Assembly: GCA_016463765.1 (NCBI GenBank)
Contig: JAEMQS010000013.1
Span: 17,962-81,961 of the forward strand
Reading direction: 5' to 3'
Source of the DNA: Solirubrobacteraceae bacterium
GTDB lineage: Bacteria; Actinomycetota; Thermoleophilia; Solirubrobacterales; Solirubrobacteraceae
Length of the DNA: 64,000 nt
The notes below the pieces were generated by a model. That model searched no databases. It saw nothing but the letters and a program-made list of their open reading frames with translations, and was not told the origin of the DNA. Of this stretch, positions 1 through 7,913 are shown piece after piece (the first letter of the stretch is position 1; every line of letters starts with the position of its first letter). Made by a program: the position numbers and the translations under genes.

Positions 1-75
1 GCGGTCCCGGTCCCGGATCCCCCGGCGCCTCCCGCGCCGCCGGTGCCGGACCCCGTGGCCCCGCCCGCGCCGTAG
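1..75 (+). CDS. 3' end of an unknown proline-rich protein (partial)
   Basis: Frame 1 is open from the window edge to a TAG at 73-75 and encodes 24 residues, half of them proline in A/V-P-P-D style repeats. Such tails are common at the C terminus of secreted or cell-wall proteins. It converges on csaA with 7 bases between the stops. The body of the gene lies outside the window, so no function can be given. Confidence 0.5.
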   Translation, partial: AVPVPDPPAPPAPPVPDPVAPPAP

Positions 76-82
76 CCAGCGC

Positions 83-421
83 TCAGGCGATCCGGTCGCC
101 CGGCTGCGAGCCGGTGTCCGGCTCGAGCAGCAGCACCGGGTGGTCGTCCGCGACCGCCCCGAGCACGAGGACCTCGGAGCGCACCGGCCCGATCTGCCGC
201 GGCGGGAAGTTCACGACGCCGACGACGAGCCGGCCGACGAGTTCCTCACGCGTGTAGTTCGTGATCTGCGCCGATGAGCGCTTGACGCCAAGCTCGGGCC
301 CGAAGTCGACGCGCAGTTTCCACGCGGGGTTGCGCGCCTCGGGGAAGTCCTCGACCTCGACGATGCGCCCGACGCGCATGTCGACCCGCAGGAAGTCGTC
401 GAACGTGATCTCCTCGGTCAC
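83..421 (-). CDS. csaA: CsaA-type tRNA-binding domain protein
   Basis: A 112-residue protein made almost entirely of the OB-fold tRNA-binding domain seen in CsaA and at the C terminus of MetRS. The N-terminal ITFDDFLRVDMRVGRIVEVE block and the later GRLVVGVVNFPPRQIGP block are typical. CsaA has been described as a chaperone-like protein linked to secretion in Bacillus; the domain binds tRNA-like structures. It starts with GTG and overlaps the stop of the upstream membrane-protein gene by 4 bp (GTGA), so the two are probably translationally coupled. Length matches the family. Confidence 0.9.
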   Translation of the reverse strand: MTEEITFDDFLRVDMRVGRIVEVEDFPEARNPAWKLRVDFGPELGVKRSSAQITNYTREELVGRLVVGVVNFPPRQIGPVRSEVLVLGAVADDHPVLLLEPDTGSQPGDRIA

Positions 422-1107
422 GACTCGGCGCCGCCGGACCGCTCGGTGCCGAACCGGAACGTCCGCAGCGGCTTCTTCAGCGCACCGACGTTGCCGGTGC
501 TCTCGGCGTTCGGCGTGCCGCTGACAGGCGTCGCGGCCATCTCGATGATCACGCCCTCGCGCTGGGCGTCGAGCACGAGGTTCTCGTCCTCGTCGACCGC
601 GGGCACGAGCAGGATGTGCCGGCCGTAGAGCGTGCGATCCTCGAGCTTGGCGCGGAAGATGATCTCGTAGCCGGGGTTCTGGTTGATGCGCGTGCGTCCC
701 TCACGCACGAGCGTGAAGTCGTCGTAGGTCCGCTCGAGCTCGCGCTCGTACTCCGTGGCGGTCAGCGGCAGCGCCCCCGCCGGCGTCCCCTCGTACGGCG
801 GCAGCGTGAGCGGTTTGACGGCGAACGACTGGATGAAGAGGTCGCCGCGGCGCTGTTCGAGGCGCAGGGCGGTGCTCTGGTCGTCCACGCGGGTCAGGCG
901 CGGCCCGTACGCGAGGTTGAACGCGATCGGCTCGCGGATGACCACCTGGGTCTCTGCCTCCCGCGCACCGCCCGTGGCGACCCAGGCGCCGACGACCAGC
1001 GGGAGGACGAGCAGGGCCACGATGCCCCAGCGCTGCCAGGGGCGCAGCGGGCGCAGCAGCGTGGGGAGCGTCGGCCGGTACTCGGGCTTGACGACGGTTT
1101 CCAGCAC
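418..1107 (-). CDS. Single-pass membrane protein of unknown function
   Basis: A 229-residue protein. A short cytoplasmic arm rich in Pro/Arg is followed by one transmembrane helix (about residues 28-48, WGIVALLVLPLVVGAWVATG) and an extracytoplasmic domain of about 180 residues with no motif I recognise. The open frame runs much further upstream but only as arginine-rich shadow sequence. I placed the start at a GTG 11 bases after the stop of the preceding lipoprotein gene. It sits between a lipoprotein gene and csaA and overlaps csaA by 4 bp, suggesting one operon. Topology N-in/C-out is inferred from charges. Confidence 0.72.
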   Translation of the reverse strand: MLETVVKPEYRPTLPTLLRPLRPWQRWGIVALLVLPLVVGAWVATGGAREAETQVVIREPIAFNLAYGPRLTRVDDQSTALRLEQRRGDLFIQSFAVKPLTLPPYEGTPAGALPLTATEYERELERTYDDFTLVREGRTRINQNPGYEIIFRAKLEDRTLYGRHILLVPAVDEDENLVLDAQREGVIIEMAATPVSGTPNAESTGNVGALKKPLRTFRFGTERSGGAES

Positions 1108-1118
1108 AGCGGGCAAGT

Positions 1119-1706
1119 CTACGGGCCGGGTTCGTCCCCGACGATGAGCTCGCCGAGCGCCCGGCCGTCGACGGTCACCGGATAGGTCCCGCGCCGCAGC
1201 CCGTCCAGCCGCGCCGACGCGGTGCCGGAGGCGCCCACGGTGAGCGTCGCACCGGCGACCATCACGCGGTGCTCCGTCGCGTCGGTCGCGCGCGCCGTGA
1301 CCTGCAGCGGCAGGAACGCGGGCACGGTCACCGTCGGCGGCGCGACGGCGTCGGCGGAGACGAGCAGGTCGACCGGGACCCGGATGCCCTCCTCGTCGCC
1401 CGCGCCGCCCTCCTGCGCTTCGGCCTCGGGCGCGGCCGCGCCGCCCTGCTGCGCCGTCGTGGCCGGCGCGGTCGCGGTCGGCGTGGGCACCGCCTCCGGC
1501 GGGCTCGATGGCGCGGTCACGACGGCCGTCGCGGTCTCGGCCTGCGTCGCAGGCGTGCTGGCGCCAGTCGACACTTCGTCCACATCCGATCCTCCACATG
1601 CAAGGAGAACGGACATGTTGACGATGATCGTGACGACTGTTACAACTCTTTTTGTACTACCGGAAGCTGGAGTGCAGGGGGGGAGCATGGATGCAAAGGT
1701 TTCCAA
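1119..1706 (-). CDS. Lipoprotein with C-terminal cupredoxin-like domain
   Basis: Up to 195 residues. A basic pair (KR) is followed by a hydrophobic stretch ending in the lipobox LLAC, then a long Ala/Thr/Pro/Glu-rich linker, then a beta-rich domain of about 75 residues ending GTYPVTVDGRALGELIVG, which resembles the plastocyanin/cupredoxin-like fold; copper ligands are not evident. The start is uncertain: ATG at 1706 or 1688 gives a proper signal peptide but overlaps the divergent small gene, while the ATG at 1614 would remove the signal. It probably heads the operon with the membrane protein and csaA. Confidence 0.6.
   Translation of the reverse strand: METFASMLPPCTPASGSTKRVVTVVTIIVNMSVLLACGGSDVDEVSTGASTPATQAETATAVVTAPSSPPEAVPTPTATAPATTAQQGGAAAPEAEAQEGGAGDEEGIRVPVDLLVSADAVAPPTVTVPAFLPLQVTARATDATEHRVMVAGATLTVGASGTASARLDGLRRGTYPVTVDGRALGELIVGDEPGP
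1618..1646 (+). promoter_or_regulatory. Sigma70-type promoter for the 72-residue membrane protein
   Basis: TTGACG at 1618-1623 and TACAAC at 1641-1646 with a 17-base spacer lie in a short AT-rich island. The predicted start of transcription near 1653 is about 34 bases before the ATG at 1687. The same island overlaps the 5' end of the divergent lipoprotein frame. Confidence 0.55.
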
Positions 1707-1905
1707 TTCACGCAGTAACGCGCTGCATTACGACCGCGTTCGCCGTCGCCTGTGGGTGCTCGGCCAGCGCTGCCACCATGGCGCGACGGGAGCGATCCTG
1801 ACCACCGTCGGGACCGTCGGCATCGTCCTCGGAGGCGTGCTGATGGCCCACGACTGGAAGGACCGTGAGATGTGGTTCGAGCGCGGCTGGGGCAATCAGC
1901 CCTAA
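1687..1905 (+). CDS. Small membrane protein, unknown
   Basis: A 72-residue protein starting at ATG 1687 after a strong purine-rich ribosome site (GGGGGGAG) six bases upstream. It has a basic N-terminal half (YDRVRRRLWVLGQR) and one transmembrane helix (about residues 36-55), then an acidic/aromatic tail. No family recognised. A well-placed promoter and a hairpin terminator bracket it, which supports it being real despite its size. Confidence 0.6.
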   Translation: MDAKVSNSRSNALHYDRVRRRLWVLGQRCHHGATGAILTTVGTVGIVLGGVLMAHDWKDREMWFERGWGNQP

Positions 1906-1952
1906 GCCTCCTCGCAGTGTCCCACACGATCTTCTCGGGGGAGGAGACCGAC

Positions 1953-1976
1953 GAGCGCCGGCCTTGGCCGGCGCTC
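1953..1976. terminator. GC-rich hairpin between convergent genes
   Basis: A perfect 11-bp stem (GAGCGCCGGCC / GGCCGGCGCTC) with a TT loop sits between the small membrane protein and the convergent AsnC-like gene. There is no T-tract on either side, so it would be the actinobacterial type of hairpin terminator serving both strands. Confidence 0.6.
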
Positions 1977-1995
1977 TCGCTGTCCGGGGCCGTTC

Positions 1996-2289
1996 TCAGG
2001 CCTCGGCGGGCGGCGGGTTGCCGAGGTCGAACATGCCCTCGAGGTCGTGCTGGGAGTAGACCTCGAAGGCCACCATCGTCTGCGTCTTGACGACGCCCGG
2101 CACGCTGGAGATCCCGCCGGTCACGATCGTCTTGAGCTCCTCGTGGCGCGGCGTGTGGACGACGCAGACGAAGTCCCAGTCACCCGTGACCGAGTAGCAC
2201 TCGCGCACGCCGGGGACCTGGGCGAGCGCCGAGCCGAGCTCCGACATTGCGTCGCGCTCGGCCTCGACCAGGACGATCGCGTGCGTCAT
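1996..2289 (-). CDS. Stand-alone Lrp/AsnC ligand-binding (RAM) domain protein
   Basis: 97 residues with only the ACT-like RAM effector domain of Lrp/AsnC regulators: MTHAIVLVEAERD, then VPGVRECYSVTGDWDFVCVV and a second VPGVVKTQTMVAFEVY block. It has no helix-turn-helix, so by itself it should not bind DNA; such small ligand-binding modules assemble into ring oligomers and may pair with full-length regulators. The start ATG overlaps the stop of the upstream UPF0173 hydrolase gene (ATGA), so the two are coupled. Confidence 0.85.
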   Translation of the reverse strand: MTHAIVLVEAERDAMSELGSALAQVPGVRECYSVTGDWDFVCVVHTPRHEELKTIVTGGISSVPGVVKTQTMVAFEVYSQHDLEGMFDLGNPPPAEA

Positions 2290-2969
2290 GGCTCGAGCGT
2301 CCCGCCGGGCTCCAGGACCACGACCCGCGAGGACGTCTGCTGCTCGACCTCGGCCTTGAAGGCCTGCGCGTCGGTCTCGATCGGCGGGAAGGTGTCGAAG
2401 TGGATCGGGACGATCGTCGACGCGCCGATGAGCTTCACGGCCTCCACGGCGTCATGGCGGTCCATCGTGTAGTGCCCGCCGATCGGCACGAGCGCGACGT
2501 CCAGCGCGTCACGGTTGCCCGGCAGCGCCAGGTCGCTGAACAGCGCGGTGTCCCCCACGTGGTAGATCGTCTTGCCGCCGAAGTTGATGACGAGGCCGGC
2601 CGGCGTGTGGACCGTGCCGTTCGGGGACGTCCCGGTGTGCCAGGCGGGGACGAGCCGTACCCAGCCCCAGTCGAAGTCGACCGTGCCGCCGAGATTCGGG
2701 TCGCGCACGTCGTGGTCGTCGCCCAGGATCCCGGAGATCTCCCCCGCGAGCTCGACGATCGCGAGCACCGGCGCACCGGTGCGCTTGGCGATGTCGATGG
2801 TGTCGCCGTAGTGGTCGCTGTGGCCGTGCGTGAGCAGGATGGCGTCGGCCTGAAGCTCGTCGGCGCCCACGGGCGCCTTCGGGTTCCCCGTGAGGAACGG
2901 GTCGACGAGCAGCGTCGTGCCGTCGGCGGTCAGCTCAAAGGCCGAGTGGCCCAGGTAGCGGATCTGCAT
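2286..2969 (-). CDS. UPF0173 / UlaG-like metal-dependent hydrolase
   Basis: 227 residues of metallo-beta-lactamase fold. The first seven residues (MQIRYLGHS) and the metal site THGHSDHYGD (about residues 47-56) are those of the YtkL/UlaG-like UPF0173 family; later metal ligands are H in PAWHTG, D in HVGDTALF and H in VPIHFDTF. The physiological substrate is not known; the fold suggests phosphodiester or lactone hydrolysis. It lies in a run of same-strand genes between the 115-residue unknown (4-base gap) and the RAM-domain protein (4-bp overlap). Confidence 0.88.
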   Translation of the reverse strand: MQIRYLGHSAFELTADGTTLLVDPFLTGNPKAPVGADELQADAILLTHGHSDHYGDTIDIAKRTGAPVLAIVELAGEISGILGDDHDVRDPNLGGTVDFDWGWVRLVPAWHTGTSPNGTVHTPAGLVINFGGKTIYHVGDTALFSDLALPGNRDALDVALVPIGGHYTMDRHDAVEAVKLIGASTIVPIHFDTFPPIETDAQAFKAEVEQQTSSRVVVLEPGGTLEP

Positions 2970-2973
2970 GCGG

Positions 2974-3321
2974 TCAGTCTCCTGCGGGTCGATGGGGGTC
3001 GGACGGGTCTGCCAGTTCGCGGGCCAGCTCGAAGCCGACCGTCACGCCGACGAGCATCGCCAGCCGTGACTCCTCGGCGAGCAGGACCCGCATCGCGCGG
3101 TCGCGCTCGACGATGTCGTCGGCCTCGACGGCCTTGCGGACCTCGGCCTCGTAGGCCTCGCCGAAGTACCCGCCCTGGTGCAGCGCCTCGTTGAGCACGC
3201 GCTGCAGCGACGGGGCCGCGTGGGTGACGACCTCCTGGGCGTGGTCGAGCGCGCCGGGTTCCGTCAGCGCGTCGACGGCGGCGTCGACCTGCTCGGCGTT
3301 GTAGGTCGGGCGGTCGGGCAC
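2974..3321 (-). CDS. Conserved hypothetical protein, helical
   Basis: 115 residues, mostly predicted alpha-helix (EALHQGGYFGEAYEAEVRKAVE) with no motif I can name. It starts with GTG, preceded by TAGGCT seven bases upstream and no Shine-Dalgarno, the pattern of a leaderless transcript. It heads the three-gene group with the UPF0173 hydrolase and the RAM-domain protein. Confidence 0.7.
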   Translation of the reverse strand: MPDRPTYNAEQVDAAVDALTEPGALDHAQEVVTHAAPSLQRVLNEALHQGGYFGEAYEAEVRKAVEADDIVERDRAMRVLLAEESRLAMLVGVTVGFELARELADPSDPHRPAGD

Positions 3322-3328
3322 GAGGCAG

Positions 3329-3334
3329 AGCCTA
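3329..3334 (-). promoter_or_regulatory. -10 box TAGGCT, leaderless start
   Basis: On the minus strand TAGGCT ends seven bases before the GTG at 3321, so transcription should begin on the start codon. Confidence 0.5.
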
Positions 3335-3359
3335 GTGCCCGCGAGGGCCGCATTGGTGA

Positions 3360-4937
3360 CTATCTCTCGAGCATCCGCTCGAGCAGGACGTCCGGCAGGT
3401 CGCGCTCAGCCTGCTCGGCACCGAAGGGCGTCCGGAACAGGGCAAGCAGCACCCCGTCCGTGCGCACGAGCACCTCCGCGCGGCCGGCCTGCTTCAGGGC
3501 CTTCGCGCCGTCCTCGTCGGTCCGGCGCGCGACGTTCCACGACGTCGGCTCGAAGACGGCGCGGACGCCGAACTCGTGCTCCAGGCGGTGGCGCGCGACC
3601 TCGAACTGCAGCGGCCCCACGCCGCCCAGCACCGGGGTGGGATCGGCCACCGCGTCGCGGCGCAGCAGGTGGACCACGCCCTCCTCGGCCAGCTCACCCA
3701 GGCCGCGGTGGAACTGCTTGTGCTTCGTCGCGTCCCGGTTGCGGGCGGTGACGAAGTGCTCGGGCGCCAGCACGGGGATCGGCGGGAACGTCACGGCCGC
3801 GCCTTCGTGCAGCGTGTCCCCCACCCGCAGGTCGCCCGCGTTGACGACGCCGATGACGTCGCCGGGATAGGCCTCGTCGACGACCGCGCGCTCCTGGCCG
3901 AACGCCTCGAAGGCGTGCGCCATCGTGAAGCCCTTGCCGGTCCGGGCGTTCGTCGTCTTCATGCCGCGGTCGAACCGCCCCGAGCACACGCGGAGGAACG
4001 CGGTGCGGTCGCGGTGGCGCGGGTCCATGTTCGCCTGGACCTTGAACACCTGGGCCGAGAACGCGTCCTCCAGTGCGCGCGGCTCGCCGTCCTGGCCCGG
4101 CCGCGGCCGGGGGGCGGGCGCGTCGCGCAGCAGCGCGTCGAGCAGCATCTCGACGCCGAAGTTCCAGACCGCGGAGCCGAAGAACACCGGCGTCGCGCGG
4201 CCGGCGGCGAAGTCGTCGGGGTCGAGGTGCGGCTGCACCGCGGTGGCGAGGTCCAGCTCCTCGCGCGCCTGCGGCCAGGCGTCGGGCTCGCGAGCGGCGG
4301 CCTCCTCGGCGTCCATCACCTCGTCGTCGGCGCGGGTCGCGCCGCGCACCGACCGGGTCAGGCGGTGGAACTGCCCGGTGCGCCGGTCGATGACCCCGCG
4401 GAAGTCGCCGGGGATGCCGACCGGCCACGTCGCGGGGACCGGTGTCAGCCCGAGCACGGACTCGATGTGGTCGAGCATCTCCAGCGGCTCCATGCCGGGC
4501 CGGTCGTACTTGTTGACGAACGTGATGAGCGGGATCCCGCGCGCGCGGGCGACCTCGAAGAGCCGCAGCGTCTGCGCCTCGGCGCCCTTCGCGGCGTCGA
4601 GCAGCATCACCGCGCTGTCGGCGGCGGCGAGCACGCGCAGCGTGTCCTCGGAGAAGTCGTGGTGGCCCGGGGTGTCGAGCAGGTTGAAGACGACGTCCTC
4701 GTAGGTGAAGCGCAGGACCGTCGAGCTGACGGAGATCCCGCGCTCGCGCTCCATCTCCATCCAGTCCGACGCGGTGGTGCGCCGCCCCTTGCGCCCGTGG
4801 ACCGCGCCCGCCTCCTCGACCGCGCCGCCGTAGAGCAGCAGCTTCTCGGTCAGCGTCGTCTTGCCCGCATCCGGGTGGGAGATGATCGCGAACGTGCGGC
4901 GGCGAGCGGCCTCGCCGGTGATCGGCGAAGCCGTCAT
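3360..4937 (-). CDS. prfC: Peptide chain release factor 3 (RF3)
   Basis: 525 residues, close to the 529 of E. coli RF3. A translational GTPase that recycles RF1/RF2 from the ribosome. The P-loop is SHPDAGKTTLTEK (residues about 17-29), followed by RGISVSSTV (switch I), DTPGHHDF (G3) and NKYD (G4). The C-terminal domain-III region contains GVGPLQFEV, characteristic of RF3. The open frame extends upstream by 67 residues of unlikely sequence; I took the ATG at 4937, which directly precedes TASPITGEAARRRTF and has a -10 box TAGCCT seven bases upstream. Confidence 0.95.
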   Translation of the reverse strand: MTASPITGEAARRRTFAIISHPDAGKTTLTEKLLLYGGAVEEAGAVHGRKGRRTTASDWMEMERERGISVSSTVLRFTYEDVVFNLLDTPGHHDFSEDTLRVLAAADSAVMLLDAAKGAEAQTLRLFEVARARGIPLITFVNKYDRPGMEPLEMLDHIESVLGLTPVPATWPVGIPGDFRGVIDRRTGQFHRLTRSVRGATRADDEVMDAEEAAAREPDAWPQAREELDLATAVQPHLDPDDFAAGRATPVFFGSAVWNFGVEMLLDALLRDAPAPRPRPGQDGEPRALEDAFSAQVFKVQANMDPRHRDRTAFLRVCSGRFDRGMKTTNARTGKGFTMAHAFEAFGQERAVVDEAYPGDVIGVVNAGDLRVGDTLHEGAAVTFPPIPVLAPEHFVTARNRDATKHKQFHRGLGELAEEGVVHLLRRDAVADPTPVLGGVGPLQFEVARHRLEHEFGVRAVFEPTSWNVARRTDEDGAKALKQAGRAEVLVRTDGVLLALFRTPFGAEQAERDLPDVLLERMLER

Positions 4938-4944
4938 GCAGATG

Positions 4945-4950
4945 AGGCTA
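4945..4950 (-). promoter_or_regulatory. -10 box TAGCCT, leaderless start of prfC
   Basis: TAGCCT on the minus strand is separated from the prfC ATG by exactly seven bases and no ribosome site is visible, so a leaderless prfC mRNA is likely. Confidence 0.5.
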
Positions 4951-5049
4951 GCCAGCCGCACGGCTCGGCCCTCCGCCCTACAGTGGAGGTGACGGTCGAT
5001 TCTGCCGACCGGCGGCCATGGCCTTTCCCCGCAACACCCGCACCGCCGC

Positions 5050-5394
5050 GTGACCGCCGTCGACCTCGTCGTGTGGGGCATCGTCCTGCACCTGGTCGTC
5101 GACTGGCTGCTGCAGAACGAATGGATGGCGACGCACAAGACGTCGCTGCGCCATCCGGCCGGCTACATCCACGCGGGGCTGCACGGCCTGGCCATGCTCA
5201 TCATCTTCCCGCCGCTCGCCGCCCTGTCCCTCGCCGTCGCCCATCTGCTCATCGACACGCGCAAGCCACTGACGTGGTGGGCGAAGGTCATGTCGCAGAC
5301 GACCGAGGGACCCATCGGCACGGCCGTCCACATCTGGCGCGACCAGACGCTGCACATCGCGACCATCGCGATCGCCGCGCTCCTCGTCGCATGA
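5050..5394 (+). CDS. DUF3307-family membrane protein
   Basis: 114 residues with three or four hydrophobic segments. The motif HLVVDWLLQNEWMA near the N terminus and the later LLIDTRKPLTWW are those of the DUF3307 family of small membrane proteins of unknown role. The start is a GTG without an obvious ribosome site. It lies divergent from prfC and 28 bases before the RNase J gene, with which it may be transcribed. Confidence 0.78.
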   Translation: MTAVDLVVWGIVLHLVVDWLLQNEWMATHKTSLRHPAGYIHAGLHGLAMLIIFPPLAALSLAVAHLLIDTRKPLTWWAKVMSQTTEGPIGTAVHIWRDQTLHIATIAIAALLVA

Positions 5395-5422
5395 CCTTTC
5401 CCCACCACCCACAGGAGGTTGC

Positions 5423-7087
5423 GTGACCGCAACCCTTCGCGTCCTGCCGCTCGGCGGCCTGGGCGAAATCGGCAAGAACATGACCGTCGTCGAGTACGAC
5501 GGCCGCATCGTCCTCATCGACGCCGGTGTGCGCTTCCCCACCGCGGAGATGCACGGCGTCGACCTCGTGCTCCCGGACTTCGGCTACCTGCTCGACCGCC
5601 GCGACGCCATCGAGGCGATCGTCATCACCCACGGCCACGAGGATCACCTCGGCGCGCTGCCGTGGGTCCTGCGTGAGCTCGGGGCGGACAACGTCCCCGT
5701 CGTCTACGGCCGCCGGCTCACCGCCGCCATGGCCCGGTCCAAGCTCGAAGAGCACAAGATCAAGACGAAGGTCACCCAGCTGGAGCCCGGCGAGGTCGTG
5801 AAGGCCGGGCCGTTCGAGCTGGAGTTCGTCCACATGACGCACTCGATCCCCGACGCCGCCGGCGTGGTCGTCACGACCGACCTGGGCAGCGCGTTCTTCA
5901 CCGGCGACTACCGCTTCGACCAGACCCCGGTCGACGGGCGCCCCGCGGACTTCAGCCGCCTGACCCGCATGGGCGACGAGGGACTGCTGCTGCTCTGCGG
6001 CGACTCGACGAACGCCGACCGTCCCGGGTTCGCGCCATCGGAGTCCGACGTGGGGCCGAAGCTCCACGACGTCTTCGCAGGCTGCGAGGGCCGGATCATC
6101 ATCACGAGCTTCGCGTCGAACATCCATCGCGTGCAGCAGGTCATCGACGCCGCGGACAAGCTGAACCGCCGCGTCGCGCTGATCGGCCGCTCGATGGTCA
6201 AGAACGTCCGCATCGGGCGTGACCTGGGCCACATCAAGGTCCCCGACGGGATGCTCGTCGAACAGCGCGACGTCGAGAAGGTTCCCGACGACGAGCTGGT
6301 CATCATCACGACCGGCTCCCAGGGCGAGCCGCTCGCCGCGCTGCGGCGCATGGCCTACCACGAGCACCGCCAGGTGCGGCTGCACGCGGGCGACACGATC
6401 GTCTTCAGCGCCACGCCCATCCCGGGCAACGAGCGCGCGATCAACGACACGATCGACCGGCTGTTCCGCATCGGGTGCGACGTCGTCACCGCCAAGGACG
6501 CTCCGATCCACGCCTCCGGCCACGGCTACCGCGAGGAGATCAAGCTCATGCTGAACCTCACGCGGCCGAAGTACCTCATGCCGATGCACGGCGACCACAA
6601 GCGGCTGCGGCTGCACGCCGAGCTCGGCCACGCGGTCGGGATGTCCGAGGACCGCACCTTCCGCGGCGACAACGGCCTCCCGCTGGACATCACCGCCAAG
6701 GGCGCGCAGTTCGGCGAGCGCGAGCAGGCCGGCATGGTCTTCGTCGACGGCATCGACCTCGGCGAACCCAACGACTCGACGATGCGCGACCGCCGGGCGA
6801 TCTCCGCCGACGGCATCATGTTCGTCGTCGCCACGGTCTCCGCCGACGAGGGCGACACCCTCGCCGATCACGAGATCGTGCTGCGCGGCGTCCCGCTCGG
6901 CGACGACGAGAAGCCGTTCGTCAAGGGCGTGCGCAAGCAGATCGAGAAGACGCTGGACCGCGCCGCCGACGACGACGTCCACGAGGTCGAGGTCATCCAG
7001 CAGATGCTGCACGACGACCTCGCCGGGCACGTGCACCGCGAGCTGCGGCGCCGGCCGATGATCATTCCGGTGGTCGTGGAGGTGTAG
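5423..7087 (+). CDS. rnj: Ribonuclease J
   Basis: 554 residues, normal for the family. A beta-CASP metallo-beta-lactamase RNase with 5'-to-3' exo and endo activity in mRNA decay and rRNA maturation. The metal-binding motif THGHEDHLGA is at about residues 71-80; FTGDYRFD, ITTGSQGEP and SGHG are the following family blocks, and LMPMHGDHKRLRLHAEL holds the beta-CASP histidine. The GTG start follows a strong AGGAGG at 5411. Its TAG abuts the stop of the convergent rhomboid-like gene with no base between. Confidence 0.95.
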   Translation: MTATLRVLPLGGLGEIGKNMTVVEYDGRIVLIDAGVRFPTAEMHGVDLVLPDFGYLLDRRDAIEAIVITHGHEDHLGALPWVLRELGADNVPVVYGRRLTAAMARSKLEEHKIKTKVTQLEPGEVVKAGPFELEFVHMTHSIPDAAGVVVTTDLGSAFFTGDYRFDQTPVDGRPADFSRLTRMGDEGLLLLCGDSTNADRPGFAPSESDVGPKLHDVFAGCEGRIIITSFASNIHRVQQVIDAADKLNRRVALIGRSMVKNVRIGRDLGHIKVPDGMLVEQRDVEKVPDDELVIITTGSQGEPLAALRRMAYHEHRQVRLHAGDTIVFSATPIPGNERAINDTIDRLFRIGCDVVTAKDAPIHASGHGYREEIKLMLNLTRPKYLMPMHGDHKRLRLHAELGHAVGMSEDRTFRGDNGLPLDITAKGAQFGEREQAGMVFVDGIDLGEPNDSTMRDRRAISADGIMFVVATVSADEGDTLADHEIVLRGVPLGDDEKPFVKGVRKQIEKTLDRAADDDVHEVEVIQQMLHDDLAGHVHRELRRRPMIIPVVVEV

Positions 7088-7870
7088 CTACGCCTTGCGC
7101 GTGGCGTACAGCAGCAGGCCGATCAGGGCGCCGATCACGGCGCCGATCGCCCCGGCCAGCACGCTGGCGCCCGCGCCCCACGGGACGAGCAGGAGCAGCA
7201 CCGCGATGACCGCGGTGCCGAGGAGGTCGCTCTCGTCCTCCTCGCCGCGGCGGCGGCGCAGGAGCTGCGGCACGGCCCAGGCGGTGAGCAGCGCCAGCGT
7301 GCCGCCCTGGCTGCCGTAGAGCGCCGCGTTCGAGCCGATGGCCTCAGCCGCGACGAGGCCGCCGGTGCCGCCCAGGAAGAAGATCGCGATGACCGCCAGG
7401 GGGCCGACGCGGCGCTCGAGCAGCCAGCCGTACACGCCGATGCCCAGCACGGCCGTCAGCTGCATGACCGTGCCCGTGTTCACGAACGGGGCGGTCAGGA
7501 AGCGCCACGGGTCCCCGTCCAGCGCGAGGATCATGAGGTCGGCGTCGATGATGAACGCCAGCGACAGCCACACGCCCAGGGACAGGGCGACGAGCAGGAT
7601 CGTGGCCCACGGGCGCTCGGTGCGCTCGCCGCGGATGCCCGGGATCTCACCGGAGCGCAGCTTGCTCAGCCGGGGCGCGCTCGGCTTCTTCGGCTTCTTC
7701 GTCCCCCCGCCGAACCGCGGCGGCTTGGGCGGCTTGGGAACGCCGCCTTCGCGTTCGATCTTCGGGGCCCGCTTGCGAAGCCGCGTGCCGCAGTACGGGC
7801 ACTCGGTCACGTACGGGCTGACTTCCGACCCGCAGCTCTTGCAGACCACGAACAGGTCGGGGCTGGACAT
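7088..7870 (-). CDS. Zinc-ribbon plus rhomboid-like membrane protein
   Basis: 260 residues. The N terminus carries a CxxC-x(12)-CxxC zinc ribbon (CKSCGSEVSPYVTECPYCG, about residues 10-28), then a basic Pro-rich linker, then six or seven hydrophobic helices laid out like a rhomboid protease. The usual serine motif GxSG is replaced by YGSQGG and the expected histidine in the last helix is absent, so it may be an inactive rhomboid (pseudoprotease). I chose the ATG before SSPDLFVV; the upstream 12 codons look non-coding. Confidence 0.75.
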   Translation of the reverse strand: MSSPDLFVVCKSCGSEVSPYVTECPYCGTRLRKRAPKIEREGGVPKPPKPPRFGGGTKKPKKPSAPRLSKLRSGEIPGIRGERTERPWATILLVALSLGVWLSLAFIIDADLMILALDGDPWRFLTAPFVNTGTVMQLTAVLGIGVYGWLLERRVGPLAVIAIFFLGGTGGLVAAEAIGSNAALYGSQGGTLALLTAWAVPQLLRRRRGEEDESDLLGTAVIAVLLLLVPWGAGASVLAGAIGAVIGALIGLLLYATRKA

Positions 7871-7913
7871 GGTGCCTTCGATCATACGAGGCCGCGGGCC
7901 TCGCACCCCCGGT

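Noticed and set aside
1107..1599. N-terminal extension of the membrane-protein frame at 418-1107
   Set aside because: Arg/Gly/Asp-rich shadow of the lipoprotein gene in another frame; the GTG at 1107 sits 11 bases after that gene's stop.
5288..7036. A long minus-strand frame antisense to RNase J
   Set aside because: Composition is a mirror of RNase J codons (VVV, DDR, LAL runs); RNase J on the plus strand carries all motifs and a strong ribosome site.
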